From: Desulfuromonadaceae bacterium UBA5613
Lineage (GTDB): Bacteria > Desulfobacterota > Desulfuromonadia > Desulfuromonadales > UBA2197
DNA: 28,004 nt
Direction of reading: 5' to 3'
NCBI GenBank assembly: GCA_002424625.1
Contig: DIKR01000109.1
Span: forward strand, 21,728 to 49,731
Part shown: piece by piece, positions 1-8,708 of the stretch
How the letters are laid out: each line of letters opens with the position of its first letter
How positions within the stretch are numbered: position 1 is the first letter of the stretch
Position numbers and translations under genes: made by a program
The notes under the pieces: model-generated
Database searches by the model: none
What the model saw: the letters and a program-made list of their open reading frames with translations, nothing else
What the model was told of the DNA's origin: nothing

Positions 1-278
1 GCCTCGATTACCCCGGCGTCGGCCCCGAGCACGCCCTCCTGCACGAAATCGGTCGCGCTCAATATGTGTCCATCACTGATGACGAAGCCCTGGCCGGCTT
101 CAAGACCTTGACCGGCTGTGAAGGGATTATTCCCGCCCTGGAGAGTGCTCACGCCATTGCCCAGGTCATGAAGATCGCGCCAACTCTTTCGAAAGATGCT
201 ATTATCGTTGTCTGCCTCTCCGGACGCGGCGACAAGGATATTCATACTGTCGCTGATGCGATGGGTGTCGTACTGTAG
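1..278 (+). CDS. trpB: Tryptophan synthase beta subunit, C-terminal end (partial)
   Basis: Only the last 91 or so codons are present; the reading frame enters at base 3 and runs to the TAG at 276-278. The first residues read LDYPGVGPEHALLHEIGRA, the conserved C-terminal block of TrpB, followed by an ALESAHA block and a GRGDKD motif near the end, which in the family binds the PLP phosphate region and the cation site. TrpB condenses indole with serine using PLP, in complex with TrpA. Here trpA (1718) is not directly downstream: a helicase gene lies between. The stop codon sits inside a large intergenic palindrome (273-339). Identification is secure; the start lies outside the window. Confidence 0.96.
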   Translation, partial: LDYPGVGPEHALLHEIGRAQYVSITDDEALAGFKTLTGCEGIIPALESAHAIAQVMKIAPTLSKDAIIVVCLSGRGDKDIHTVADAMGVVL

Positions 279-339
279 AAAGCGGGCTCCAGCTCGCGAT
301 TCAATCAATAACATCGCGGGCTGGAGCCCGCTCCTACAG
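273..339. repeat. Large intergenic inverted repeat after trpB
   Basis: The arms 281-300 and 313-332 are complementary over 20 positions with one G-T wobble. An outer pair, ctgtag (273-278) and ctacag (334-339), extends the stem. The loop is about 12 bases. The palindrome starts within the trpB stop codon. It resembles REP-like GC-rich intergenic hairpins; it has no T tract and so is not a classical terminator, but it could protect the trpB 3' end or slow transcription into the helicase gene. Confidence 0.8.
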
Positions 340-373
340 CGCACGATGTTGTAGTCATACCAGAAAGGTTTTC

Positions 374-1663
374 ATGAAATTCACCGAACTGAACCTGCCG
401 CCCGAAGTCCTGATCGGGGTCGAAGCTGCGGGCTTTACCGATCTGACCCCTGTCCAGGAAGAATCGATCCCCTTTGCCCTTGATGGAAAGGATGTTGCCG
501 CCCAGGCGCAGACCGGCACCGGCAAGACCGCAGCCTTTTTAATCGCCCTCTTTACTCGTTTCCTCCGTCACCCCAAAAAGACCGGCTGCAACCCGCGCGC
601 CCTGATCCTCGCCCCGACCCGCGAACTCGTGGTTCAAATCGTTGCTGACGCTAAAACCCTCGGCAGCGGCTGCCCTTTCAAGGTGCAGGCAATCTACGGC
701 GGCATGGATTACGATAAACAGCGCCAGGCGCTGAAGGATGGGGTCGATGTTATTGTTGCCACCCCCGGTCGCTTGATCGACTACGCCAAACAAAAGGTCT
801 TCTCCTTTGACAGTGTCGAGATGGTCGTCATCGATGAAGCCGACCGTATGTTCGATCTCGGTTTCATCAAGGATCTGCGTTATCTGCTCCGCAAACTTCC
901 GACCCTGGAAAATCGCCAGACCATGCTCTTCTCCGCGACCCTCTCGCCGCGAGTCATGGAACTTGCCTGGGAATTCATGGATCTGCCGGAAAAGATCCGC
1001 ATCGAGCCGGAACAGGTCACCGCTGAACGCGTCGAGCAGGTTCTGTATCACGTCAGCCGCCGCGAAAAATTTCCGCTCCTTCTCGGCCTGATCAGCAAGG
1101 ATCCAACGATCACCCGCGCCATGGTCTTCGTCAACACCAAACGGGAAGCGGAATACCTCACCGACTGTTTTTGTGCCAACAGCTATAATGCCGCCGTTAT
1201 CTCCGGCGATATACCGCAGAACAAAAGGATGCGCATCCTCAGTGAATTCAAGGACGGAAAACTCACCTTCCTGGTCGCCACCGATGTTGCTTCACGCGGA
1301 CTGCATATCGACGCCGTCACCCACGTCTTTAATTATGATCTGCCCCAGGATGCCGAGGATTACGTCCACCGCATCGGCCGCACCGCCCGCGCCGGCGCCG
1401 CCGGCATCGCCATCAGTTTTGCCGACGAAGATCTGGTCTTTCATCTCCCGGAAATTGAAGAGTATATCGGTCAAAAGATCCCCAGTTCTATTCCGGAAGA
1501 GGGCGATTTCCGCTGGGATTATCACAAACCGAAGGTGCAGCGCCGTAGTCCGCTGCGCCCCGGCGTTGGCGCCGGAGCCGGCAGAGACAAGGGGCGCCCG
1601 CCTCGTCCCGGCAATAACAGCAGTGCCCCGGGACGGAACCGGCCGCGGGGAAAAAAACCTTGA
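374..1663 (+). CDS. DEAD-box ATP-dependent RNA helicase (RhlB/RhlE-like)
   Basis: This 429-residue protein carries the full DEAD-box set in order: Q-motif region (F3 ... TPVQ about 25-28), Walker A AQTGTGKT (45-52), PTREL (81-85), TPGR (130-133), DEAD (154-157), SAT (about 187), VFVNTK, ATDVASRG and HRIGRTARAG. A basic Gly/Arg/Pro-rich tail from about residue 390 is typical of RNA-binding extensions in RhlB/RhlE/SrmB-type helicases. The ATG at 374 is preceded by AGAAAGG at 5-base spacing. Such proteins unwind short RNA duplexes in mRNA decay, ribosome assembly or cold adaptation. It sits between trpB and trpA, so it is probably co-transcribed with the trp genes. The exact subfamily cannot be settled by eye. 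Confidence 0.95.
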   Translation: MKFTELNLPPEVLIGVEAAGFTDLTPVQEESIPFALDGKDVAAQAQTGTGKTAAFLIALFTRFLRHPKKTGCNPRALILAPTRELVVQIVADAKTLGSGCPFKVQAIYGGMDYDKQRQALKDGVDVIVATPGRLIDYAKQKVFSFDSVEMVVIDEADRMFDLGFIKDLRYLLRKLPTLENRQTMLFSATLSPRVMELAWEFMDLPEKIRIEPEQVTAERVEQVLYHVSRREKFPLLLGLISKDPTITRAMVFVNTKREAEYLTDCFCANSYNAAVISGDIPQNKRMRILSEFKDGKLTFLVATDVASRGLHIDAVTHVFNYDLPQDAEDYVHRIGRTARAGAAGIAISFADEDLVFHLPEIEEYIGQKIPSSIPEEGDFRWDYHKPKVQRRSPLRPGVGAGAGRDKGRPPRPGNNSSAPGRNRPRGKKP

Positions 1664-1717
1664 ACCCAATAGCGGCTCTAGGATAAACTTCGTATCTTTT
1701 TGAAGGTCACTGTCACT

Positions 1718-2530
1718 ATGAATCGTCTTACCTGTGCCTTTCAGTGCGCCAAAGAGCGCGGCACTCCTGCTCTTGTCCCCTTCATCACCGCTGGTGATCC
1801 CGATCTGGACAGGACGGAAGCCATCATTCACACCTTGACTGCCGCCGGTGCCGATGTCATCGAGCTTGGGATCCCTTTTTCCGATCCGATGGCGGACGGA
1901 CCGGTCATTCAAGCGGCTTCCGAACGGGCTCTGCTGGCAGGAGTGACCTTGAGCCGGGTCCTGACCCTCGTGCGCAAAGTACGCGCAAGCAATGCGACCC
2001 CGATCATTCTCATGGGCTATTACAATCCGATCTTCGCTTATGGCACAAAACGCTTTGCCGCCGATGCCGTAGCCGCCGGCGTCGATGGGCTTCTGCTTGT
2101 CGACCTCCCTCCCGAAGAAGCTCAGGAACTGCGGTGTTGTACTGATCCCCTTGATCTGCCGCTGATTACCCTGATTGCGCCGACGACGCCACGGGAGCGC
2201 CGCAACCAGTTGGCTTCAGCAGCGCAGGGTTATCTATATTACGTTTCAATGACCGGAGTGACGGGGACGGCCCGCATCGATACAACAGCTATTCGCGCCG
2301 AGGTCGAGAATCTTCAGGCCGTGTCGCCGGTGCCGGTGGCGGTCGGGTTTGGCATCAGCACGGCGGAAGATGCCGCTGCAGTCGGCGCTTTTGCCGATGG
2401 TGTTGTCGTCGGCAGTGCACTGGTCAAGATTATCCATCAGCATCGGCAAAGCCCGACCCTGCTTGACGAAGTCAAAAACTTTATGACGGCGATCCGGATC
2501 GGACTGGATAACAGCAGAAAAACACGTTAA
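1718..2530 (+). CDS. trpA: Tryptophan synthase alpha subunit
   Basis: The 270-residue product matches the usual length (E. coli 268). The catalytic block VIELGIPFSDPMADGP places Glu49 and Asp60 at exactly the family positions. FITAGDPD near the N terminus, the loop-6-like GVTGTAR segment and the phosphate-binding VGFGIS and GVVVGSALV blocks are also present. It cleaves indole-3-glycerol phosphate to indole, which is channelled to TrpB. A TTG at 1700 would add six residues, but the ATG at 1718 fits the family start and has GAAGG at 1702-1706. It lies 54 bases after the helicase and 97 bases before accD. Confidence 0.97.
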   Translation: MNRLTCAFQCAKERGTPALVPFITAGDPDLDRTEAIIHTLTAAGADVIELGIPFSDPMADGPVIQAASERALLAGVTLSRVLTLVRKVRASNATPIILMGYYNPIFAYGTKRFAADAVAAGVDGLLLVDLPPEEAQELRCCTDPLDLPLITLIAPTTPRERRNQLASAAQGYLYYVSMTGVTGTARIDTTAIRAEVENLQAVSPVPVAVGFGISTAEDAAAVGAFADGVVVGSALVKIIHQHRQSPTLLDEVKNFMTAIRIGLDNSRKTR

Positions 2531-2627
2531 GGTTTCTTCGTGGGCGAGAACGTCAATCACTCCCCCTGGACAACAGCAACAGCAATATCGATCTGTGTCG
2601 GAAAATCCCGACATACCCTGGAGGCAT

Positions 2628-3476
2628 ATGGGCTGGTTCAGTAAAGAGAAGGCGCCGTTGACGCCGATTGAAGAGCGCAAAAAACAGATCCCGGAAGGGG
2701 TTTGGACCAAATGCAAGAACTGTAACGAGATCATTTACACCAAAGAAATTGAACGCAATCTTAATGTCTGTCCCAAGTGTGAATATCATTTCCGTATCTC
2801 CGCCCGCGAACGGATCGAACTGATCATTGATGACGGGACGTTTGTGGAAATGGATCCGTCACTCGCTTCGGTCGACGTGCTCGAATTCAAGGACAGCAAA
2901 AACTACGTGGATCGTATCAAAGCTGCTGTCGCTAAATGCGGTCCTGCCGATGCTGTGATCTGTGGCACCGGGGACATTCATGGTCTTGGCGTCGCCCTTG
3001 CCGTCTTCGACTTTTCCTTTCTCGGCGGCAGTATGGGCTCAGTCGTCGGTGAAAAGATCACCCGCGCCATCGAAAAAGGGCTCGCAGAACGCCGGCCGGT
3101 CCTGATCTTCTCTGCTTCCGGCGGCGCCCGCATGCAGGAGAGTATCTTTTCGCTGATGCAGATGGCGAAGACCAGTGCCGCCCTGGCTAAACTCAAAGCG
3201 GCCGGTATCCCCTTTATCTCGGTTCTCACCGATCCGACGACCGGTGGCGTGACTGCCAGCTTTGCCATGCTCGGTGATGTTAACATTGCCGAACCCCGCG
3301 CCTTGATCGGCTTTGCTGGCCCCCGGGTTATTGAACAGACAATCCGCCAGACTCTCCCGGAAGGGTTCCAGCGCTCGGAATATCTCCTTGAACACGGCAT
3401 GGTCGACATGATCGTGCCACGCGCCGAGATGAAAGATCGCCTCGCTCAAATTCTGCACATCTTTACCAAGAGCTGA
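2628..3476 (+). CDS. accD: Acetyl-CoA carboxylase carboxyltransferase subunit beta
   Basis: The 282-residue protein has the N-terminal zinc ribbon (C29, C32, C48, C51; TKCKNCNEI and CPKCEYH) unique to bacterial AccD. The crotonase-like carboxyltransferase domain follows, with the FSASGGARMQE and DPTTGGVTASFAMLGD blocks. With AccA it transfers carboxyl from carboxybiotin to acetyl-CoA, giving malonyl-CoA. An upstream in-frame GTG at 2595 would add 11 residues, but the ATG at 2628 aligns with the E. coli start and has TGGAGG at 2619-2624, although at a short 3-base spacing. folC follows after four bases, the common accD-folC arrangement. Confidence 0.97.
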   Translation: MGWFSKEKAPLTPIEERKKQIPEGVWTKCKNCNEIIYTKEIERNLNVCPKCEYHFRISARERIELIIDDGTFVEMDPSLASVDVLEFKDSKNYVDRIKAAVAKCGPADAVICGTGDIHGLGVALAVFDFSFLGGSMGSVVGEKITRAIEKGLAERRPVLIFSASGGARMQESIFSLMQMAKTSAALAKLKAAGIPFISVLTDPTTGGVTASFAMLGDVNIAEPRALIGFAGPRVIEQTIRQTLPEGFQRSEYLLEHGMVDMIVPRAEMKDRLAQILHIFTKS

Positions 3477-3480
3477 CAAC

Positions 3481-4755
3481 ATGGATTTCCGGGAAAGCCT
3501 GGAATTCCTCTACGGCCTGCAACGCTTCGGAATCAAACTCGGCCTTGAGATTACCCGCACGCTTTTAGAGCGTGCGGGGATGCCGCAGCAACACTTCCTT
3601 TGTGTCCACGTCGCCGGAACCAACGGTAAAGGATCGACCGCCGCCTTCCTGGCTGCCATCCTTCAGGCAGCAGGGTATCGGGTCGGTCTCTACACTTCTC
3701 CGCATCTGCAATCTTTTTGCGAGCGTATCCGCATCAATGGAACAGCAATCAGCGAAGCCGAGATTGCGTTCCTGACCAACCGGCTCCGCCACTTAAGTGC
3801 TGAGATTCCCATCACCTTCTTTGAATTCACCACGGTCATGGCCCTCTGTGCCTTTGCCGAGCACAAGATCGACATCGCCATCCTTGAGACCGGACTGGGG
3901 GGACGCCTCGATGCCACCAATGCCGTTACCGCCAGTCTGAGTCTGATCACACCAATCAGCCTCGACCATCAGGAACACCTCGGCACGACTCTGGAAGTCA
4001 TTGCCGGAGAAAAAGCCGGAATTATCAAGGAAGGCGTACCGGTGATCTGCAGTGAGCAGGAAGAAGAAGTGTTCGCCGTCGTCCGCCAGCAAGCCGAAAT
4101 TTGTCACGCTCCGCTACTTTGTGCCGGACGCGACTTCTTTGTCACGGTGAATGATGCCGGAAGCTTTGACTATCAGGACAATGACGATCATCGCTTGCAG
4201 GCTCTGGCTTCCGGTCTCCCGGGAGATCACCAGCCGCACAACGCCGCCCTGGCGATTGCGGCGGCATTCCGCCTGCGTCAGCAAGGGCTTAACCTCGGCG
4301 ATGCCGCGATTCGGCAGGGCCTGACAAAGGTTTACTGGCCGGGCCGTCTCGAATGGTGGGGGGGAAAGCGCCAGATTCTTCTGGATGGCGCCCACAATGC
4401 TGCCGGAGCGACCGTACTGGCTGCCTACCTTGCGAGCCTGAATGCCCCGGCCCTGCACTGGTTGGGCGGGGTAAAGAGTGACAAGAATTTCCACGAGATC
4501 CTCGCCGCCATCCTGCCGCAGACGACCAGACTTTATGCTGTCGCCCTTCCGGAGATTAAATCCACAGATCCGGAGGAACTGGTCGCAGTTGCCCGAATGT
4601 TCAACGTCCCTGCACAAGCTTTTGCCAGTGTCGCAGAGGGATTGCAGGCCGCCCGCGACGCCTGCAACCCTGAAGACATCATCCTCGTAGCCGGTTCACT
4701 CTTTCTGGTCGGAGCCGTGCGTGAACTTTTATGTAAAGAAGAGGAGAGATCTTGA
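3481..4755 (+). CDS. folC: Bifunctional folylpolyglutamate / dihydrofolate synthase
   Basis: The 424-residue protein is a Mur-ligase-family enzyme. It has the P-loop GTNGKGST (46-53), the YTSPHL substrate motif, the ETGLGGRLDATN block and the second-domain LDGAHN motif. It adds glutamate to folates (and to dihydropteroate if bifunctional) using ATP. The length matches the family. The start is four bases after accD. The stop TGA overlaps the TTG start of lptD, so accD-folC-lptD look translationally coupled. Whether it performs both reactions cannot be decided from sequence alone, but no separate folA/folP genes are nearby. Confidence 0.95.
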   Translation: MDFRESLEFLYGLQRFGIKLGLEITRTLLERAGMPQQHFLCVHVAGTNGKGSTAAFLAAILQAAGYRVGLYTSPHLQSFCERIRINGTAISEAEIAFLTNRLRHLSAEIPITFFEFTTVMALCAFAEHKIDIAILETGLGGRLDATNAVTASLSLITPISLDHQEHLGTTLEVIAGEKAGIIKEGVPVICSEQEEEVFAVVRQQAEICHAPLLCAGRDFFVTVNDAGSFDYQDNDDHRLQALASGLPGDHQPHNAALAIAAAFRLRQQGLNLGDAAIRQGLTKVYWPGRLEWWGGKRQILLDGAHNAAGATVLAAYLASLNAPALHWLGGVKSDKNFHEILAAILPQTTRLYAVALPEIKSTDPEELVAVARMFNVPAQAFASVAEGLQAARDACNPEDIILVAGSLFLVGAVRELLCKEEERS

Positions 4756-6773
4756 AATACTGTTTACCGCTTGCCCTCCTCTTCTCCCTGGTGACAGCGA
4801 GCGCTCACGCCGAATCGTTGATGTCCTTCCATCTCGATCAATTGGTGCGCCTTGAAGCCGATGAAATGCGCGGAAGCTACAGCGACGAACATTTTGAGGC
4901 GATCGGAGCAGCAACCTTGCGCCAAGAGGATCTCACCCTCCATGCTGACAGCATCTGGTTTGACAAACGTACGAACGAAGCCGGTGCCAAGGGGAAGGTG
5001 ACGCTTCTTGAAAAGAGCGGGACGCTTATTGGCGACGACCTTCTCTTAAACTTTACCAGCGGGCAGGCCCGCCTGACTCACGCCAAGGCCCATCTCGCTG
5101 AAGAAGGTTTTAACCTCAGCGGCGAGATCATCGAACGACTCGATGAAAATCATTACCGGGTGACTTCCGGAAATTTTACCGCCTGCACCGCCACTCCACC
5201 GGCCTGGAAATTTGGTGCCAGCAGCGTGGATGTCGAGGTGGGGGGATATGCCCGTGCTAAACACATGGTCTTTTACCTGCGCGATATTCCTGTATTTTAT
5301 ATCCCATACTTTCTTTATCCCGTTAAAACCGAGCGAGAATCCGGATTACTCATTCCCCGCATCGGTCTTTCCGATAAACGCGGCTTTGAGACTTATCTCT
5401 CGTATTATCAAGTCCTGGGACGCAATATGGATGCGACCCTCTTTCTCGATACCTATTCCTCTGCCGGTCTCGGCAAAGGAGTGGAATATCGCTATATCCT
5501 CGGAGAAGAGAATGTTGGCGAAACTTTTTTGTATCATGTCAGCAGGATTGACGATAAAAAAGATGTCTATGCCGGACGCTGGCAGCATCGCGGCATTCTA
5601 CCGGGAAAGATAAATCTGCGGGCGGATCTGGAATATGTCAGTGATCGCAGCTATCTGAAAGACTTTACTGTCGACGCCAAAGATTACAATCGCGAACTGG
5701 TCGAATCCTACCTTTACCTTTCCCGCGCATGGGATAAGACCGATCTTTCGCTTCAAGGGGAATATCTCAGCAATCTTTCGACATCGACAGACGCTTACCC
5801 GCTGTCACAGCTGCCGGCAGTTCATTTAGCACTCTTGCCGCAAAGGGTCGCGGCAACCCCACTGTATCTACGTCTCGATCTCCAGGGTAATCATCTGCAA
5901 CAAGGGCAAAACACGGTTGGAGAGACGCTCTTACTACGCCCTGCGGCGCGCCTGGCTCTTGCCCCTCTCACTGGAGTCAGTCTTGATCTCGAAGCCGGCT
6001 ATCGCTCGATGTTGTCGAAAACCTCTGATGCTTCCGGAAATATCGGTTTTTTTGATTTCAGTAGCCGTCTCGGAACACGCTTGCAGCGGGTTTTTACCAA
6101 TGAGAAGGATGGATATGCTCTCCGGCACGACATTGAACCGGAGATAACTTTTCTTCATATCGCTGATGGCGGACAAAAAACCTTCAGCGAACTGATCCCG
6201 GAGAACTCCTTCCTCCCGACCGATCGCGTTACTTTCAGCCTGATCAACCGTCTGGTCACAAGAACAATGGATGCCGAAGGCAGCTCCATTCGCCGGGAGC
6301 GACTCTGGCTGCGTTTGTCGAGCGGTTATGCCTTCAGTACTGACACCACTGCGCCGGAGACTCTTCTCCCCTTGCGCAGTGAAGTATCACTGAGTGTCGC
6401 AGAGTGGCTGAACTTACGTTCAGACACCAGCTATGGTCTTGAGGCGGGAGAACACCGCTGGAACTCCGTTGTCAGCGGAATTCAACTTAAAGACCGGCGT
6501 CGGGACGAACTGAGCATCGACTACTACTATCAGGACAACGACGGCGCAAATTACCTGTCAGGGAAACTGTTCACACCGATAACCGACCGGATCTCCCTTG
6601 CTAATGAAGTCCGCTATTCTGTCGAAAGTCGAGAGTTTCTTGAGCATCGTGCCGCCCTCGAATATCGCGGCCAGTGCTGGAGTGTCATCTTTACTTATCG
6701 TGATCGTCTTGATGATCAGGAATATCTCGTCAACTTCGCCCTGGCCGGGCTCATGGAGCAAAGCCTTCGCTAA
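4752..6773 (+). CDS. lptD: LPS-assembly outer-membrane protein LptD
   Basis: This 673-residue protein starts at a TTG overlapping the folC stop (TTGA, 4752-4755), with GAGGAGAG at 4741-4748 as ribosome binding site. A Sec signal peptide (MKYCLPLALLFSLVTASAHA) ends at AHA, about residue 20. An N-terminal OstA/LptA-like beta-jellyroll domain (about 30-145) precedes a long beta-barrel with DIPVFYIPYFLYP at the junction. Cys145 in TACTATPP and a C-terminal Cys (about 642, RGQCWSV) sit where the inter-domain disulfide of LptD forms, although only one of each pair is present (E. coli has two plus two). It inserts LPS into the outer leaflet. The length is somewhat shorter than the 784 residues of E. 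coli. Confidence 0.93.
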   Translation: MKYCLPLALLFSLVTASAHAESLMSFHLDQLVRLEADEMRGSYSDEHFEAIGAATLRQEDLTLHADSIWFDKRTNEAGAKGKVTLLEKSGTLIGDDLLLNFTSGQARLTHAKAHLAEEGFNLSGEIIERLDENHYRVTSGNFTACTATPPAWKFGASSVDVEVGGYARAKHMVFYLRDIPVFYIPYFLYPVKTERESGLLIPRIGLSDKRGFETYLSYYQVLGRNMDATLFLDTYSSAGLGKGVEYRYILGEENVGETFLYHVSRIDDKKDVYAGRWQHRGILPGKINLRADLEYVSDRSYLKDFTVDAKDYNRELVESYLYLSRAWDKTDLSLQGEYLSNLSTSTDAYPLSQLPAVHLALLPQRVAATPLYLRLDLQGNHLQQGQNTVGETLLLRPAARLALAPLTGVSLDLEAGYRSMLSKTSDASGNIGFFDFSSRLGTRLQRVFTNEKDGYALRHDIEPEITFLHIADGGQKTFSELIPENSFLPTDRVTFSLINRLVTRTMDAEGSSIRRERLWLRLSSGYAFSTDTTAPETLLPLRSEVSLSVAEWLNLRSDTSYGLEAGEHRWNSVVSGIQLKDRRRDELSIDYYYQDNDGANYLSGKLFTPITDRISLANEVRYSVESREFLEHRAALEYRGQCWSVIFTYRDRLDDQEYLVNFALAGLMEQSLR

Positions 6774-6782
6774 ACCGGGGTA

Positions 6783-6992
6783 TTACTCCCAATAAATACA
6801 GGCAGCAGGGCACTGATCCATGGCGGCTTCAATCTTTGCCTCAGGGGCACCGGTGGGGTTGTAAACGATTGACTTGCCATGATTGTGGCCATTGTGCTTT
6901 TCTTCCTGCATGCGAAAAACTTCTGGACAGACAAGGGTGCAGGTTTCACAACCGATACAGGCCTCTTGATCGACAACCGGAGAACGGGACAT
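6783..6992 (-). CDS. Small [4Fe-4S] ferredoxin
   Basis: The 69-residue protein has CIGCETCTLVC near the N terminus (C12, C15, C18, plus C22) and a C-terminal QCPAACIYW block. The layout matches single-cluster ferredoxins such as Desulfovibrio Fd I, in which C-x2-C-x2-C and a distal C-P bind one [4Fe-4S] cluster and the other Cys pair can form a disulfide. A short His/Asn-rich loop (about residues 33-39, HNGHNHG) is unusual. It presumably carries low-potential electrons in the cytoplasm; the partner is unknown. The ATG has AAAGGA seven bases upstream. It is convergent with lptD (nine-base gap) and divergent from the gene at 7129. Confidence 0.93.
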   Translation of the reverse strand: MSRSPVVDQEACIGCETCTLVCPEVFRMQEEKHNGHNHGKSIVYNPTGAPEAKIEAAMDQCPAACIYWE

Positions 6993-7018
6993 AATAAATT
7001 CCTTTCATTGCGGGGGGT

Positions 7019-7047
7019 ATTTTGGAGTGGCATAGTAGCAGGGTCAA
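7019..7047 (-). promoter_or_regulatory. Predicted sigma70 promoter of the ferredoxin gene
   Basis: On the minus strand TTGACC (7047-7042) and CAAAAT (7024-7019) are separated by 17 bases, placing the start of transcription about 20 bases before the ferredoxin ribosome binding site. The -35 matches 5/6 and the -10 matches 4/6. Confidence 0.5.
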
Positions 7048-7128
7048 CTCCCGTTGTCATCTGCGTATAACCGGTTACAATTGTTAAAGTGAAGAATGCT
7101 CACCCGGAGTTTGCGAAAGGTAAGCGCC

Positions 7129-8646
7129 ATGATCGCAGATCAGCAACGCTTTATCCTCATTGCCGGCGCCAGCGGCTACGTCGGCGCTCGCCTCGCCCCC
7201 CGCCTCCTTGACGCCGGCTATCATATCCGCACATTGGCGCGTACCCCCGCTAAAATCGCCAGTCAGCCCTGGGGACAGCACCCCCGCCTGCAAATCGTCC
7301 AGGGGGACGTCCTTGATCCCGACTCCTTACAGGCGGCGCTCAGCGGCTGCCAGACCGCCTTTTATCTCGTCCATTCCATGTCCGCCGCCGTCAAGGATTT
7401 TGCTGCTGTCGACCGCACCGCCGCCGAGAACTTCGTCACCGCGGCGACCCGGGCCAAGATCGAACGAATCATCTACCTGACCGGTCTCGGCGAAGAATCG
7501 GACCAACTCAGCGAACATCTTCGCTCCCGCGCCGAAGTTGCCAATATCTTTCAACAAGGTGCTGTCCCAGCCACCATCCTGCGCGCCGGGGTCATCCTCG
7601 GTTCCGGGAGTGCCTCCTTCGAAATTCTCCGTTATCTGATTGACCGGTTACCGGTCATGGTCACCCCCCGCTGGATCGATACCCCCTGCCAACCGATCAG
7701 TATCGTCAATGTCCTCAACTATCTTGTTGGCACCCTGACAACCCCGCAAACAATCGGGGAAACCTATGACATCGGTCAGGGAGAGATCATCTCTTACCGG
7801 AAACTCATGGAAGTCTATGCCGACGAAGCACAGTTGCGCCGTCGCATTGTCATTACTGTGCCGGTCCTGACGCCGCGCCTCAGTTCTTACTGGATCAATC
7901 TAGTCACCCCCCTGCCGGCCGCCATCGCACGCCCCCTGGTGGAAGGATTACGCAACCCAGTCATCTGTCACGATACACGCATTCGGACCCTTATTCCGCA
8001 ACATCTTCTCGACTGCAAAGAAGCGATTCACCAGGCTTTGGAAGAGATCCGCAGTGGACAAGTTGTCAGTTCCTGGCGGGATACCGGCACCATCCCGCCG
8101 GCAGAATGGCGGGACAACAGTGATCCACAATGGGCCGGAGGAACTTGCTATATCGATGCCCGGACAATTGAAATAGAGACAAAAAGCTTGCCTCTCTGGC
8201 GCGCCATTACCTCTCTCGGTGGCAGTCAAGGCTGGTATTTTGCAAATTTTTTATGGCAAATCCGGGGATTAGCCGACCGGATCGTTGGCGGGGTCGGTCT
8301 GCAACGCGGCCGTCGTTGCCCCATCGACCTGCGCATCGGGGATGCCATCGATTTCTGGCGGGTAGCACATTTGCAGGAAGAGGCCCGTCTCCTCCTCGTC
8401 GCAGAGATGAAAGTTCCCGGCGTTGCGACCCTCGAATTCACCATCAGCAAGGTCAGTGACGGAATCTTCCGCTTGCAGCAGACCGCCCGGTTTATCCCGC
8501 GCGGACTGGCCGGCATCCTTTACTGGTACGCCGTCTTCCCGGCCCATCATCTCGTCTTTAACGGCATGCTCAAAGGGATTGCCGCGGCCAGTGGCGGACG
8601 GATTAAAAGTGGCCCGGAGCGATTTGAACCGGCAAAATTAAAATGA
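7129..8646 (+). CDS. NAD(P)-binding SDR/NmrA-like protein with C-terminal DUF2867 (YbjT-like)
   Basis: The 505-residue protein opens with a Rossmann dinucleotide motif GASGYVGARLA (about 13-23) and an atypical/extended SDR core (VQGDVLDPDSL, YLVHSM, YLTGLGE). The second half contains a DUF2867-like region (from about residue 345) ending in a hydrophobic FNGMLKGIA segment. This two-part layout matches E. coli YbjT-type proteins; the substrate is unknown. The ATG at 7129 is preferred because AAAGG lies eight bases upstream and the Rossmann strand follows directly; an ATG at 7096 would add 11 residues. Many close homologues are annotated only as NAD-dependent epimerase/dehydratase. It is divergent from the ferredoxin gene. 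Confidence 0.85.
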   Translation: MIADQQRFILIAGASGYVGARLAPRLLDAGYHIRTLARTPAKIASQPWGQHPRLQIVQGDVLDPDSLQAALSGCQTAFYLVHSMSAAVKDFAAVDRTAAENFVTAATRAKIERIIYLTGLGEESDQLSEHLRSRAEVANIFQQGAVPATILRAGVILGSGSASFEILRYLIDRLPVMVTPRWIDTPCQPISIVNVLNYLVGTLTTPQTIGETYDIGQGEIISYRKLMEVYADEAQLRRRIVITVPVLTPRLSSYWINLVTPLPAAIARPLVEGLRNPVICHDTRIRTLIPQHLLDCKEAIHQALEEIRSGQVVSSWRDTGTIPPAEWRDNSDPQWAGGTCYIDARTIEIETKSLPLWRAITSLGGSQGWYFANFLWQIRGLADRIVGGVGLQRGRRCPIDLRIGDAIDFWRVAHLQEEARLLLVAEMKVPGVATLEFTISKVSDGIFRLQQTARFIPRGLAGILYWYAVFPAHHLVFNGMLKGIAAASGGRIKSGPERFEPAKLK

Positions 8647-8665
8647 CAACGGGCAGGTTTTTTTC

Positions 8666-8694
8666 TTGACCTGCATATCCCCTTCTGCTAAATA
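8666..8694 (+). promoter_or_regulatory. Predicted sigma70 promoter of the tRNA-Gln/tRNA-Glu operon
   Basis: TTGACC (8666-8671) and TAAATA (8689-8694) have a 17-base spacer. The tRNA-Gln 5' end follows 14 bases after the -10 element, so transcription would begin only a few bases before the tRNA. The -35 matches 5/6, the -10 only moderately. Confidence 0.55.
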
Positions 8695-8708
8695 TTGCTC
8701 CTCATTTA

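Noticed and set aside
539..1051. 170-codon minus-strand frame inside the helicase gene
   Set aside because: It lies entirely opposite a gene with every DEAD-box motif and has no recognisable domain.
1700..1717. TTG start adding six residues to TrpA
   Set aside because: The ATG at 1718 places the catalytic Glu and Asp at the standard positions 49 and 60 and has a ribosome binding site.
2595..2627. GTG start adding eleven residues to AccD
   Set aside because: The internal ATG aligns with the known AccD N terminus and has TGGAGG just upstream.
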